Shown: positions 54,701-64,000 of the stretch, one piece after another
Layout of the letters: every line of letters starts with the position of its first letter
Numbering within the stretch: the stretch's first letter is position 1
DNA from: Plotosus lineatus
Lineage: Eukaryota; Chordata; Actinopteri; Siluriformes; Plotosidae
Length of the DNA: 64,000 bases
Assembly: GCA_024760905.1 (NCBI GenBank)
Contig: CM045745.1
Span: forward strand, 216,001-280,000
Reading direction: 5' to 3'
Translations under genes and position numbers: made by a program
Notes under the pieces: model-generated
Database searches by the model: none
Told to the model about the DNA's origin: nothing
The model's input: only the letters and a program-made list of their open reading frames with translations

Positions 54701-57700
54701 TGGCAACTTGAAGTTTTAATTCCTTCCACAGGTTTTCGATTGGGGTGAGGTCTGGAGACTGGCTAGGCCACTCCAGAACCTTGATATGCTTTTTAAGGAG
54801 CCACTCCTTTTCTTGGCTGTGTGCTTTGGATCGTTATCATGCTGGAAGACCCAGCCAAGTTTCATCTTTAATGCTCTGACCAAGGGAAGGAGGTTTTTAC
54901 CCAAAATGTCACAATACATGGCCCCATTAATGTTGCCATTGATACGGTGCAGTCTTCCTGTCCCTTTTGCAGAAAAGCATCCCCAAAGCATGATGTGTCC
55001 AACCCTATCGGTATGATGTTCTTGGGATGCAACTCAGCATTTTTCTTCCTCCAAACACAGCGAGTGTTGTTTATATCAAAAAGTTAAATTTTGGTCTCAT
55101 CTGACCACATCACATTCTCCCAATCCTCCTCTGGATCGTCCAGATGGTCTTTAGCATATTTCAGACAGGCCTTTACATGTTTTTTGTTTAGTAGGGGAAC
55201 CTTTCGGCCAATGCAGGATTTCATCTCATGACGACGTAGTGTGTTAGTTATTGTTATCTTTGTGACGGTGGTTCCTGCCATCTTCAAATCATTGACCAGT
55301 TCCCTGCCATGTAGTTCTGGGCTGATTACTCACTGTTCTCAGGATCCTTTGAACCCCATGAGATGAGATCTTGCATGGAGCGCCACTTCTAGGGAGGTTG
55401 TCAGTGATGTTATACTTCTTCCATTTTCTAATAATGTTTCCAACTGTTGATCTTTTCTCACACAGTTGTTTACCAATTGCAGTTTGACTCACCCCAGGCT
55501 TTGTGCAGTTGTACAATTTTATCTCTGGTGTCTTTGGGAAGCTCTCTGGTCTTGGTCATGGTGAAGACAGCAGTCTGACCGTTTGAAGGTGTGTGCAGGT
55601 TTGAAGGTGTCTCTTATGCATTGTTTGAAGTTGTCTCTTCTGCATCTCATCAGTTCAAACAGGTGTCATTCACACTGTTAACGAGTGGGAGCCGAAATAA
55701 TGTTTGTTTTCTAGCTGCCCAATACTTATTGGCCTCCCATTTTCACAAATAAATTGTTTAAAAATCATACAATGCGATTCCTGGATTTTTTTACATTCTT
55801 TCTCTCAAGCTTGATGTGTACCTATGATGAAAATTACAAACCTCTTGTCTTTTTAAATGGGTGAACTTGCAAATTTTTACATTACCCAATACTTATTGGC
55901 CCCACTGTAAATTAACAAGATGTGACACAAAGAAACACAGACATTAGCATGTGAAAGGAGGTGAAAACAACAGCCACTGTCGATCCCAGTTTGGAAACCG
56001 AGGAGACCTATTTACATCAGGGCTGAAGTACATGCCAGCTCACAGAACGTGACTTTTAAGGAATATCTGTGGTACAGTACTTTAATCAGTTGCAGACTTT
56101 TTGAGCTGTGTGAAGTGTGCTGTGGATCATTCCAGAGCAAAAAAAAAAGAAAGTGAAAAATCAAGTATGAATTACTGTGTTAGGCTTAATTGTTAGAAAC
56201 TATTTTTCATTTTAAAGATTGACACACAATATTTTTGTTTGATTTTTAAGTCAGTCAAAGTTGATCGAACATCCAAAGTGTCACCACTAAGAAGCAGGCT
56301 TTTAGCGGCACACAATCTTAAGAAATTTGCATTCAGTTAGAACCCAAACCAGCACAGTCACATCCTCTCACACACAGAAATACATACAAAACTCCTACCA
56401 AATTCAGATGATCACTTATCCTAGGAAACTGCCTGTGTCAAGGGGACAGGTGTCAGAAGGAATAGTCCAGAGTGTGTACTCAGACTCTTCCACTCATCAC
56501 ACAATGCATCTACTCATGACGTATACATAAGCTTACCTGGGCTAGTAGAGGTATCACTGTTGAATCGAACATCTGTAGCATCTGAAGACTGCAAGACAAG
56601 AAGAAGTGTAAGAGAGTAAAGACTGAATGCCAACACCACTGTAGAAGATAAAGCCATTAACAGGGACTGCACCCAAGGGAACAGAAAACTGTGGTTTATA
56701 AACCAGCTGATGTAGCCACGTGCAATAGCACTTCTTCACACAGAAGGAAATCTGCTGGTTTACACCCACAAAAATACCCCACCCTCAGAGTAGTATTTAT
56801 CCATTACAGGGCAAGGATGGACTAGGTCACTGATTAAAAAAAATAAATAATAATAATAATAATAATCAGCAACATTTAAAAAAACATACTTGGTTGATAA
56901 GTAATAGAAAACACACCAAACCCCCTCCAAAATAAATAAATATATAAACAAATAAATAAATAAAAAGAATGCTACACAGTCCTTCACCCTTAAAATGAAC
57001 ATACAGTACCTGAGTAGTTTCTGACAGAGTCCTACACAAAGCCACAGTCCATGTCCTAGTTTCAACAATTCATGACCTTCGTCTTATTAAGTTTCAGGTG
57101 AACACAGAAAGCAAGCTACATGCTCATATTATGTAAACAAACAAACAAATAAATATATATCTGTACACAATTTCTAGTAATTCGGATGAAGGCATTGCTT
57201 GAAATTCACTCCACTGATAAGACACCATAAACAACACTTAACACACAGGGAGGTCACCGCACACCCAAAAGGCCACCAAACACTTCATGAGATTAACAAA
57301 ACTTTATTGTTCTAATATATTCAAAGTCACCGTTTTAAAAAGACAGACTGTCATTGGAGAGAATTTAATTTACGCATCTTCAGAGAACTCTGGAAAATCA
57401 TAGCTCATTATTTATATGAACGATACCTCACGACCTGTGCAAGAAATATCCAGAGATAAAAATTTGGTGGGTTTTGGTGTGGAATGACAGTAAGGGATAC
57501 TAGAAAAACAACCATTACATCATCCCAAGAACAATGTTCATCCAAACAGCCACAGAAAAAAAAAACACAGAACACCAATAATAAATAAGGCAACATTCCC
57601 TTGTTCCCAGCTCCCCATGTTCACTCGCAAGCTCAGTTTAATGATCTCGCCTGTCTTCTACTCACATCTGGTAGCCCAGCCCATTAACCTAATTATGGTC

Positions 57701-58835
57701 AAATTTCCCAAGCAGCAGAGTGAAATAAATTAAAAAAAAATTGTCCAAATGAGCTACTTTGCACTATGTTCCAAATCTAGCACCAGTTGGTTGAGGGTGA
57801 GTGAGAAAGGTTCTGAATTGAAGAGGTTACTGTTGAGCCATTGCTGCCATTCTGACTTGAGTCCATGTTTTGCAGCACCATGAAGACAGTTGATCAAGAC
57901 TCACTCCGTCCAACCAGTTACATGCTACACTACATTTGATTTAAACATCGAAACTGAGGTTTTTTTCTTTTGAAAAGATAATAAGAGGTATTGATACTGT
58001 TAAACACTTATTTTATCAACATGGCAAGGAGGGAAAGAGGCACCAGGGAAAATCAGGCAAGATGAGGTTAACTTGAGAGGTTAAGGAGCATCAGATTCCT
58101 GGGAACTTGGCATGCAGGCAATACCTGAATGTCGTATACAGGTTTAGAAGAAGGAATGGCAGCGAATTGTCGGTAGTCAAACTTCTTTTCTGACAGAGAC
58201 TAAGGATAACAAACGAATGAGGAAAGATGTATGGGGAGGTGGTGGAAAAAAAAAGAGGAGACGTGAGGAGAGGACAGAGGCAAAGGAAAACAGAGGAGAC
58301 ATAAAAAAAGGACAATGAAGCAATTCATGTAAATACAACCTTGATTGCTTTGGAGAATGAATGGAAGAGTAATGGACACGAGTGTCACATAGTTGACAGG
58401 TTTAAAAACAACAATAAAAAAAACCCTGATCAACTGTAGAGTAACCGTAACATGTAAATAAGTCATGGCAGCTGTTTGCCTGTCAACAAAAGCAAAGCAA
58501 ATATAAACAAAACAAGAATGAAATATTTCATACCAGTCGACCTGGTGATGTCACAGCACGAGGACTGACATCTGTTCAGAAAAGAAAGAGGCGAGATTAT
58601 CAGGATAATTTCATTTGGTGTCGACTTTGAAAGCCTTACACTGGTACGAAGGTGACTCGGCGTTGCCATTACATATACAGCGGTGAAGCTCTGACCTTCC
58701 ATAGGTGTTGGTGAAGGTGTGGGTGCAGGAGAAGGTGATTCAGCTAACTGATCCAGAGTGCCTCGCTTTCTCCCTTCCTTGGACTTTGCGATGACCATCT
58801 GAGCCTTGAGAGCATCCTGTTCCAGAGACTTCATC
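42674..58835 (-). CDS. scrib: Scribble planar cell polarity protein, C-terminal part
   Basis: Scribble is a cortical scaffold (LRR plus four PDZ domains) that sets apical-basal and planar polarity with Dlg and Lgl. Only the C-terminal tail is in the window. Exons in transcript order: 58835-58696, 58571-58534, 58199-58125, 56588-56537, 42795-42674; phases agree and all junctions are GT-AG. The tail reads [50 protein letters not shown], then [20 protein letters not shown], and ends [15 protein letters not shown]. The first blocks match human SCRIB ([15 protein letters not shown]..., [23 protein letters not shown]) and the end matches its RPGRRGLGPVPS terminus in spacing. LRR and PDZ exons lie beyond the right edge: none was found in 58836-64000. 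The last intron is 13.7 kb and full of transposons. Confidence 0.92.
43289..43643 (-). mobile_element. S-family SINE with tail B inside Tc1
   Basis: Antisense full copy. A 10-bp duplication of the Tc1 end, atattgtgat, lies at 43279-43288 and 43644-43653. Confidence 0.88.
43799..44147 (-). mobile_element. S-family SINE with tail A inside Tc1
   Basis: Antisense full copy, from ccctgtctgtcttcctttcg to ccactagaccaccac. Unlike its sisters it has no clear target duplication, so part of the flank was probably lost. Confidence 0.85.
44361..46558 (+). mobile_element. Rex1/CR1-like LINE, 5'-truncated, inside Tc1
   Basis: Endonuclease C-terminus ([33 protein letters not shown]), linker, [38 protein letters not shown], the catalytic box reading FSDDSAIV (usually FADD), [16 protein letters not shown], then a (CA)n tract, [17 protein letters not shown] and [16 protein letters not shown]. 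The 3' end is ccattgtgagattaataaag. It replaced about 20 bases of the Tc1 target without a duplication. Frameshifts make it inactive. Confidence 0.87.
45690..45750. repeat. (CA)n microsatellite inside LINE RT
   Basis: About 57 bases of CA repeat directly after the RT palm of the LINE, in the position of a short linker before the thumb. In frame it reads (TH)n and then meets a stop. Confidence 0.97.
47557..47923 (+). mobile_element. S-family SINE with tail A inside Tc1
   Basis: A full 367-bp copy: ggcagtggtggtctagtggc head, gggggttcgagtcccac B box, ttatcaaaggcaggccatgt body, gtcaggaagg-type and gccgaaaggaagacagacag tail. A perfect 17-bp target duplication, atgagttgtatgccaaa, lies at 47540-47556 and 47924-47940. 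Confidence 0.96.
48297..48486. other. scrib intron, no feature
   Basis: Nothing recognisable. Confidence 0.4.
48487..48860. mobile_element. possible hAT fragment (caggggtccacaaactttgt)
   Basis: Starts with caggggtccacaaactttgt and continues gagagctacttcttgggtac, resembling hAT ends known from vertebrates. No right TIR was found. Confidence 0.4.
48861..50316. other. scrib intron, no gene
   Basis: Low-complexity G-run at 49263-49280 and ordinary intronic sequence. I found no exon or complete repeat. Confidence 0.45.
50334..53273 (+). mobile_element. RTE-like LINE copy 3, nearly full length
   Basis: A perfect 17-bp target duplication, gtattgtagttacaata, at 50317-50333 and 53274-53290 fixes the ends. 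5' tip: ggtcccaagcccggataaat and gtcaggaagggcatccggcg. Endonuclease frame 50455-51399: [49 protein letters not shown]. Then [70 protein letters not shown]. It breaks at 52680-52725, where the FADD box should be, and resumes with the thumb (52731-53243). Stops at about 51398, 51567 and 51880 also inactivate it. The 3' tip is gattcgctgtggcgacccct. Confidence 0.95.
53440..53464. repeat. poly-C tract
   Basis: Runs of C interrupted by one A; likely unstable in sequencing. Confidence 0.9.
53880..53995 (-). mobile_element. tRNA-derived SINE fragment
   Basis: On the minus strand: cctaatggtaagaaaagcag (A box region), ggttcgattcccgaacc (B box), then gcaggaaagaaaatgtggtg. The tail is short. Confidence 0.65.
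54335..55907 (-). mobile_element. Tc1-like transposon with long IR/DR ends
   Basis: About 200-bp inverted ends, each with the motif ccaataagtattgggca repeated at its outer and inner edge (54350 and 54510; 55715 and 55880). TA flanks the element at 54333-54334 and 55908-55909. Minus-strand transposase pieces: [20 protein letters not shown] (HTH), [12 protein letters not shown] (first catalytic Asp), [12 protein letters not shown] (second). They lie in three frames separated by frameshifts and stops. Structurally one of the best-preserved DNA transposons in the window. Confidence 0.93.
55910..56536. other. scrib intron, no feature
   Basis: Nothing recognisable. Confidence 0.4.
56537..56588 (-). 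CDS. scrib: scrib penultimate exon
   Basis: 52 bp encoding [17 protein letters not shown] plus the first base of a Glu codon. Acceptor ttgcag, donor gtaagc. Confidence 0.87.
56589..58124. other. scrib intron
   Basis: Contains AT-rich simple repeats at 56838-56865 and 56930-56965; otherwise unassigned. Confidence 0.45.
58125..58199 (-). CDS. scrib: scrib exon: [19 protein letters not shown]
   Basis: 25 codons, [20 protein letters not shown] then VYDIQ. The acceptor was chosen at 58200-58201 (ccttag) rather than the nearer cag, because only it keeps phase 0. Donor gtattg. Confidence 0.88.
58534..58571 (-). CDS. scrib: scrib 38-bp microexon
   Basis: Encodes [13 protein letters not shown], matching the human SCRIB DLGPQTSTSPGRL. 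Acceptor aacag, donor gtatga. Phase 1 in, phase 0 out. Confidence 0.88.
58696..58835 (-). CDS. scrib: scrib exon: [12 protein letters not shown] block
   Basis: Begins in codon R and reads [46 protein letters not shown]. Acceptor ctttag, donor gtcaga, ends in phase 1. This is the segment that identified the gene. Confidence 0.95.
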
Positions 58836-59245
58836 CTAAAGGAACAGGGCAGGATTACAGCTCGATCAGAAGAGAAACACAGTGCACACACATTGTTTTG
58901 TGTAGTCAGAGTAAAAATATGAAAGCGGGACAGATTTAGGACAATGCCGTTTTAAGGTTAATCTAATTACCATGGCAACATGCATGCAAGATGCACTTAA
59001 CTTGCTGTTAAAAAGAAAACCCCAGCAAGCCAACAGAAATTAACCAAATTAACAATTACGTGTCGAAAGCGAGATGGATGTTGTCGGATGGTCCCTGAGA
59101 TGCAACATCCCACAAGCCGGATGCCCATAATTCTTTGAGTACGCCACACAGGAACATGGTTTGTTTATATTTTTTAAATCATGACATATTCAGGTGAATA
59201 GTAAAAGATACATGTGACAGAAACAAAGAAAAGCAAACAAATGAG

Positions 59246-59363
59246 ATCCTGGGTGTTCAAGCCCCACTCTCGACAGGTTGTTACTGTCCCTCCCAGTGCA
59301 CTAACTGGGTTATCAAATGCCGACCATGTCTCTCACTGTCTATGGTGAGAGGTTCATGTAAAG
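59246..59363 (+). mobile_element. S-family SINE head, interrupted by hAT
   Basis: gggtgttcaagccccactct and tctctcactgtctatggtga, cut at ggttcatgtaaag, where a hAT end begins. Confidence 0.78.
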
Positions 59364-60030
59364 CAGTGGTTTTCAAAATTTTTTGCCACTGCCCCCTTCA
59401 CCGCCAGAACAACTGTAATGTTAAATGTCATAAGAATTGGTTGATTCTTCAATCACAAACAGTTTAAAGAGTATAAAAAACATTTTAGTGAACAAAAATG
59501 GTTAACATTTATTTTTCAATCACAAACACCTTGAACTGAACATTAAATAATTTGTAAAACCTAATGAGTAATCATTAACAACTACCCTACTCAATGAGAT
59601 GGGTGGGCTTGGTGCATTGCAATCAAACTGTCAACATCAGGATGAAGGTTTGTCAGGAGCAGTCTCAGATCACCACGCTCTGTTATGTTGAGTTTGTTTC
59701 TTTGTTTGGTGAGGAGCCTTGACACAGTGCTGAATCCCCTCTCAACCAGGTAGGAAGTCGGAAAAGTAATGAAAAACAACTTGATGTCTTTCCACAGGTT
59801 TGGGTAGCGTTTTGGGATCACTGCATCCAAAATGCTTGGTAAGATGTTTTGAACTTTGGTTTCAGATCCTCGTCATTTTTCAAACTTACAAGTTCCTCTT
59901 TGAGATGGGTTGGCACCTCTGTGCTGGATGCAGTAAATGGATCGATCACACCAACGTCACATTTTACTGTAATTGCTCCAACGCCCCCATCCAATTGTTT
60001 ACTCGTTTTATTCAAATTCTCTATGCCAGT
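59364..60030 (-). mobile_element. hAT element remnant with transposase C-terminus
   Basis: Left end cagtggttttcaaaattttt. The minus-strand frame 59830-59591 reads LWKDIKLFFITFPTSYLVER, GFSTVSRLLTKQRNKLNITE, the hAT C-terminal dimerisation domain, ending QAHPSH. An upstream part (60105-59818) continues in another frame (HLKEELVSLKNDEDLKPKFK). The right end is missing, together with a stretch of the host SINE. Confidence 0.85.
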
Positions 60031-60141
60031 GATGACCTGGCGAGCTGTCCAGGGTGTACTCTGACCTTGCCCAGAGTCAGCCGAGATAGGCACCAGCCAT
60101 CTCACAACTCTAACTAGGAAGCAAGTGGTTCAGAAAATGAA
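60031..60141 (+). mobile_element. S-family SINE tail B, continuation
   Basis: gatgacctggcgagctgtcc, agggtgtactctgaccttgc and ggttcagaaaatga; the tail of the SINE begun at 59246. Confidence 0.72.
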
Positions 60142-61310
60142 GTTCTTTATGCAAACATGCTTTTAAAGTCCTTATAGTTAATTTTTATATTATGGAATGT
60201 TTCGGGACACAAGTTACGAGTATTATTTATCAGCTATAAAAATGATTAGGCGCTTTAAACATTGGAGTGGGTGGGCGCTTATTAAAATGTTACCAGCATA
60301 GTGGAAGAGTAAGTGCTTATTACCATCGAGGTGGAAAACATGAACAATAACAGAACAATAAAAGAGTTTTACTGGTATTTGTGTTATTCATTTTGTGGTA
60401 TCAACTAAACTACTTACATGAAAGCTGAAAATAAAAAGACCCCTTGCTTTTCCTTCCCGGTGCTGTTCCTTTAAACAGTTTCCAGGAAGTAAAATCGAGC
60501 CAATCAACATGAATATCAACTTTAGCACATGCCATGGTGAACGAGTCAATACAAACATAAACAAAAGCACATGGCCAGGAACATCTTTAAATTAATCAAG
60601 TTAGTGAGCAGGAGAATCCGGTGAAAAATACTCCATCACTTTCTGATAGGTCTGTATCTGGCTTATCGCAGCCGATAGTTTTGCTGTAGCAGTTTATAAT
60701 GGTTCATTGGTTGTTGGACATTTATCAAGAGAACAGCAAAATATTTTCCTGTTTTTTAAAGCACGGTAGAATAATCAAATGTGTTGTGACTGATGAACAT
60801 TATAGACATTCCCCAGTGGCAGGGCGTCTTGAAATACCATGTAAACTCACTTTTACAGACAGTGAATGCCTCATTTTACAGTTACAGAGAATGGTCGAAT
60901 AAAATTGGTAAGTTTCATCTACCATTTTGCTCCCATTACACATGGACGGGTATTAGACGTAAGATCAAAAACATGGGGGGGGATTATTGGAGCAGGACGC
61001 TTATTACGTCGAATACGGCATTTCATCTCTAGTCATACATTTTCTATAAGATAATACTAATGCAAGGTTTGGCAATTTATACAAAAAAAACAAAACAAAA
61101 AAAATCTTATGTCAGAAAATTGACTGACACACTGCTGTGACCAAAGTTCATTTCCATAAAAGTTAAAAAAATATATATAAAATGAATTTCCACATTTTTT
61201 TTTCAGTTAATACAACATTTTAAAAAATCTATTTATTATTAGTATAAACGATGTAACGTACCTCAATAAGCTGTTACGATAGAAACTAAAAGGTGTTAGA
61301 GCTGGCACAC
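60142..61310. other. scrib intron, unassigned
   Basis: No exon found. Two similar gcgcttatta/acgcttattac motifs (60280 and 60990) might be the edges of an old element, but I cannot show it. Confidence 0.35.
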
Positions 61311-61312
61311 TA

Positions 61313-62542
61313 CTCGTCCTTCTCAAAAAATTAGCATATTGTGATCAAGTTCATTATTTTCTGTAATGTATTTAATAAACATTAGACTTTCACATTTAGA
61401 TTCATTACACACAACTGAAGTAGTTCAAGCCTTTTATTGTTTTAGTATTGATAATTTTGGCAAAAAATTAAAGAAAAACCGAAAATCCCTAGCTCAAAAA
61501 ATTAGCATATTTCATCCGACCAATAAAAAAGTGCTTTTAATACAAAAAAAGTCAACCTTCAAATAATTATGTTCAGTTATGCACTCAATACTTGGTCGGG
61601 AATCCTTTTGCAGAAATGACTGCTTCAATGTGGCGTGGCATGGAGGCAATCAGCCTGTGGCACTGCTGAGGTGTTATGGAGGTCCAGGATGCTTCGATAG
61701 CGGCCTTAAGCTCATCCACGGTGTTGGGTCTGGTGTCTCTCGAGTTTCTCTTCACAATATCCCACAGATTCTCTATGGGGTTCAGGTCAATTGAGCACAG
61801 TAATACCATGGTCAGTAAACCATTTACCAGTGGTTTTGGCACTGTGAGCAGGTTCCAGGTCGTGCTGAAAAATTAAAATCTTCATCTCCATAAAGCTTTT
61901 CAGCAGATGGAAGCATGAAGTGCTCTAAAATCTCCTGCGGCACCTGTAGCCCAGTCCACTGCTTCCACAGGTCCCCCAAGGTCTGGAATCGGCCCTTCTC
62001 CACAATCTTCCTCAAGGTCCGGTCAGCTCTTCTGGTTGTGCAACGTTTTCTGCCACACTTTTTCCTTCCCACAGACGTCCCACTGAGGTGCCTTGATAGA
62101 GCACTCTGGGAACAGCCTATTCGCACAGAGATTTCTTTCTGTGTCTTACCCTCTTGCTTGAGGGTGTCAATGATGGCCTTCTGGACAGCAGTCAGGTCGG
62201 CAGTCTTACCCATGATTGCGGTTTTGAGTAATGAAACAGGCTGGGAGTTTTTAAAAGCCTCAGGAATCTTTTGCAGGTGTTTAGAGTTAATTGGTTGATT
62301 CAGATGATTAGGTTAATAGCTCGTTTAGAGTACCTTTTCATGATATGATAATTTTTTGAGATAGGAATTTTGGGTTTTCATGAGCTGTATGCCAAAATCA
62401 TCAGTATTAAAACAATAAAAGACATGAAATATTTCAGTTGATGTGCAATGAATCTAAAATATATGAAAGTTTAATTTTTATCATTACATTACAGAAAATA
62501 ATTAACTTTATCACAATATGCTAATTTTTTGAGAAGGACTAG
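61313..62542 (-). mobile_element. internally deleted Tc1-like transposon
   Basis: Inverted ends ctcgtccttctcaaaaaatt and aattttttgagaaggactag are flanked by TA (61311-61312, 62543-62544). One minus-strand frame (62213-61824) keeps the DNA-binding HTH region ([20 protein letters not shown]) but jumps from WTGLQVP to [20 protein letters not shown], skipping the first two catalytic-Asp regions. Same family as 43259-48086, which still has the skipped part. Confidence 0.92.
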
Positions 62543-62585
62543 TATATCTATATAAACCTATAATTTACCTTACAGCCCAAAGGAA

Positions 62586-62660
62586 GTATAGTGGTACCTT
62601 GACTCACAAAATTAATCCGTTCTGAGGGCGAGCTCGTAAGTCAAAATGTTCGTTAGATAA
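62586..62660. mobile_element. one end of an agtggtaccttgactcac TIR element
   Basis: tatagtggtaccttgactca and caaaattaatccgttctgag. The matching inverted end is at about 63613-63656 (ggaacggattaagtttgagt). Confidence 0.5.
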
Positions 62661-63152
62661 AACAAAAATTCCTACAGGAAATAATAGAAAACCAATTCAT
62701 CCATTACAACCCCCTCCCAAACTCATAACCTGACACAAACGCATATATTTGACCTAATATATTAAAGATAAACATGTAAAAACAATAAATATTTAATAAT
62801 AATAATAATACATGAACATTAAAATTAATCATAATTAATAATAAATAATAATAAATTGAGAAGAAATAAGTCAACTAACCCTTTCGATCGACTGCAAGAA
62901 AGATATCACATGGGCGCAAAGATGTCACGTGGGCAGACATGAGGTGGTGCGTAACAGAAGGAGAATTTTGTACATGCTATGAATACCAGCGAAGAAAGGC
63001 TTGTGGTGAGCTCCCAAAAGGCCAGTGCTTCTCAAATAGTGAGGTGTGCCCAAGTCCATGTGATGCTGGTGGCAGGGGGGTATGACCCTGGGGAACATGT
63101 TTTCTTCCATACTGTACTAGAATTAAGTGTAATTGTACCCTATGGTGTACAG

Positions 63153-63390
63153 CAGGGGTCCCCAACCACCGATGCGCTTTATTGTTCACAGGCAAGGCAC
63201 TAGATCACGGGGAAATCATAGTTACTGTTAGAGATGTGGAGAAACATGGAAATCAAGCTAAAGCAAGAACTGGTGGAGCACGGAGCTGAGAGCAAGGGAG
63301 ATCACGGGGAAGAGGGACAATCTTCTAGCACTGGGATGAGCACTCTGGAATCAGCTGTGTGGATGTTTAGCACTCCTGAGTTCATCGTGC

Positions 63391-63426
<36 letters not shown>

Positions 63427-63774
63427 GCTAAAACCAGTGTCTCTCACAACACAGACCATAACAGTGTACTGTATTCAATATTTTTCTCATTTAATTTGAG
63501 GACCTATGGTATGAGTTATGGTACCGTTAACTTCTGTTCAAAAGATCATTTACATTATTTGTAATGGGAAAAGCGGATTCGGAATTCGAGCAAATCGGAA
63601 TCCGAACAGCTGGCTGGAACGGATTAAGTTTGAGTACCGAGGATCAAGTGTATATAAATGAATTATATTTACAATGTAAACAATCTATGACACACCCTCC
63701 CCACACCCACCTCTCCGCGGTAAAATTGTCAAGCGTTGACTGGTCTGCGGTGATAAAAAGGTTGGGGACCCCTG
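63153..63774. mobile_element. non-autonomous hAT (caggggtccccaacc) with foreign insert
   Basis: Ends caggggtccccaacc and ggttggggacccctg are perfect 15-bp TIRs. An 8-bp target duplication with one mismatch flanks it: gtgtacag (63145-63152) and gtgtagag (63775-63782). The interior includes (GA)n and the end of another TIR element near 63656. Same family as 30418-31382. Confidence 0.88.
63391..63422. repeat. (GA)n simple repeat
   Basis: About 30 bases of AG repeats. Confidence 0.95.
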
Positions 63775-63782
63775 GTGTAGAG

Positions 63783-64000
63783 AACGCAGTGAGAGTGCCA
63801 CCGCCACCTACTGTAGAGAATGAGCAATTACACTAGGTGGCAGTGGCGCTGTCATGGATATTATGTAGGAAAAAAGCACCGAGCATACAATATGAAGTGC
63901 AGAAAACACTATTTATAGTTACGGTTTTTTTTTTGTTTTTTTGTTTGGGGGGGGGGGGGGCGCAAAGTGTGAGATGTTTGTTTTTTTCCTTCCTACAGGT
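63783..64000. other. scrib intron, window end
   Basis: T- and G-runs near 63920-63961. No exon recognised before the window ends. Confidence 0.4.

Noticed and set aside
58189..58199. Using the nearer cag at 58189-58191 side as the scrib acceptor
   Set aside because: It would leave the exon in the wrong phase after CTG of the microexon and lose the [10 protein letters not shown] reading; the upstream ccttag keeps the frame.
58091..58466. Minus-strand frames of 74 and 88 codons beside a scrib exon
   Set aside because: One is the out-of-frame reading of the scrib exon at 58125-58199 and the other is intronic. Scrib splice phase picks a different frame.
59041..64000. Further scrib exons upstream of 58835
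   Set aside because: I looked for the block that precedes RMKSLEQ in SCRIB (an AEKRALWRAA-like stretch) on the minus strand and did not find it. The region is intron within this window.

Overview
The window is vertebrate, almost certainly ray-finned fish, genomic DNA. It holds two recognisable protein-coding genes with GT-AG introns, buried in mobile DNA typical of teleosts: Tc1-like and hAT DNA transposons, several APE-type LINE families, tRNA-derived SINEs, TIR-bearing MITE-like elements and dinucleotide repeats. No rRNA, CRISPR or bacterial-type operon is present.

Gene 1 (+ strand, start codon 11915, stop codon ending 37254) is a complete kinesin-9 gene, kif9. I joined 20 coding exons by splice sites, reading phase and remembered similarity to vertebrate KIF9. 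Together they give an uninterrupted reading frame of 775 codons plus stop, with a full motor domain (P-loop, switch I, switch II), coiled-coil-like stalk and conserved tail. The acceptor just before the ATG shows that the transcript begins further upstream in an unseen non-coding exon. A poly(A) signal lies at 37379. Gene 2 (- strand) is the 3' end of scrib (Scribble polarity protein). Five C-terminal coding exons lie between 58835 and 42674, followed by a likely 2-kb 3'UTR down to about 40670; the LRR and PDZ exons lie beyond the right edge. The two genes are convergent (tail to tail), about 3.3 kb apart.

Layout: 1-3895, LINE copies; 4506-11105, SINEs, hAT elements, a large TIR-bounded composite and a MITE; 11910-37400, kif9 with introns expanded by Tc1, LINE, SINE and hAT insertions; 37400-40670, intergenic SINEs and LINE fragments; 40670-58835, scrib 3' end, including a 13.7-kb last intron that contains a multi-level nest of transposons (42996-48296), an RTE-like LINE with perfect 17-bp target duplication (50334-53273) and a Tc1-like element (54335-55907); 58836-64000, an upstream scrib intron with hAT, Tc1 and SINE insertions.

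The most notable pattern is one SINE head that occurs with two different tails. Tail A resembles the two tips of the RTE-like LINE in this window and its full-length copies usually carry 17-bp target duplications. Tail B resembles the 3' end of a different LINE and carries 9-12-bp duplications. Other points of note are a TIR-bounded composite containing a 48-bp, 47/48-identical inverted duplication of exon-like sequence, an RTE copy with a locally inverted 20-bp filler at its internal deletion, and the nested insertion block. All family names come from recognising motifs and remembered families; no database search was run.
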